Source of the DNA: an uncultured Methanoregula sp.
GTDB lineage: Archaea > Halobacteriota > Methanomicrobia > Methanomicrobiales > Methanospirillaceae
DNA length: 64,000 nucleotides
NCBI RefSeq assembly: GCF_963662735.1
Contig: NZ_OY759744.1
Coordinates: 1,034,153 to 1,098,152, forward strand
Reading direction: 5' to 3'
The notes beneath the pieces were generated by a model. The model saw only the letters and a program-made list of their open reading frames with translations, was not told the origin of the DNA and ran no database searches. The position numbers and the translations under genes are program-made. Positions 63,942 to 64,000 of the stretch are shown in pieces; position 1 is the stretch's first letter, and every line of letters starts with the position of its first letter.

Positions 63942-64000
63942 CGTGCAACTCCCGGGCCGAAGAGGAAATTCCTGATGATCAGGTCCCCGCACGCGGAGAG
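63938..64000 (-). CDS. trpG: Anthranilate synthase glutamine amidotransferase (3' end only)
   Basis: The last 20 residues are visible ([20 protein letters not shown]) and then TGA. The SxxGxxIIRNFL ending is typical of TrpG/PabA-type amidotransferases, and its overlap with trpD supports the assignment. The start and catalytic residues lie beyond the right edge. Confidence 0.75.
   Translation of the reverse strand, partial: LSACGDLIIRNFLFGPGVAR

Noticed and set aside
1..64000. CRISPR arrays, tRNA or rRNA genes, intact insertion sequences
   Set aside because: No regular 20-40-base direct repeats with spacers, no tRNA T-arm pattern in the longer gaps, and no transposase were seen; only eye inspection was possible.

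Overview
The window is from a methanogenic euryarchaeon, most likely Methanomicrobiales (a Methanoregula- or Methanosphaerula-like genome). This is inferred from a group II chaperonin (thermosome), deoxyhypusine synthase, TiaS, an archaeal RPA with its partner, RibL, a four-subunit pyruvate:ferredoxin oxidoreductase, PAS-rich archaeal histidine kinases and mercury-methylation genes. Promoters are archaeal: A/T boxes lie about 25 bp from predicted starts and many leaders are very short. No tRNA, rRNA, CRISPR array or intact insertion sequence was seen.

Layout. 1-12 kb: the end of ribB; an envelope operon of two secreted COG1361 proteins and an RND exporter; a PEGA-domain surface protein behind a structured leader; a methyltransferase; a secreted lipoprotein; and the RPA operon. 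12-22 kb: small redox and cobamide genes (DUF1858, NrdD-tail protein, CbiZ), pyrF-dys, PPK2, membrane proteins, an MFS exporter and a lone, probably inactive N6-adenine methylase-like protein. 22-32 kb: a sensor kinase and a Kdp potassium-uptake operon in which KdpC and KdpA are one polypeptide and KdpD lacks a kinase domain. 32-41.7 kb: tiaS and a divergent HTH regulator, thermosome, a cupredoxin-like lipoprotein, and porBACD. 41.7-47.3 kb: a three-gene signalling cluster. 48-56.5 kb: a KhtT/KhtU-like K+/H+ antiporter pair, RibL with a JAMM protein, a membrane-anchored acetolactate decarboxylase, parvulin, a DHPS-like protein, PHP-TruA and malic enzyme. 56.5-58.9 kb: a compact cupin-hgcA-hgcB-arsC-like operon. 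59-64 kb: a duplicated DUF333 lipoprotein and the trp(G)DCFBA operon, running off the right edge.

The most interesting region is 56.5-58.9 kb. HgcA and HgcB (mercury methylation) are co-transcribed with a cupin and a thioredoxin-type arsenate-reductase-like protein. The promoter carries two identical TTTCA-N8-TGAAA operators 52 bp apart that flank the TATA box. Other notable items are the KdpC-KdpA fusion, a methylase with a degenerate catalytic motif (NPPE), a G-rich intergenic element found twice with the same geometry, two candidate structured RNAs that start where a TATA box predicts, and a free-standing glycyl-radical tail of anaerobic ribonucleotide reductase.
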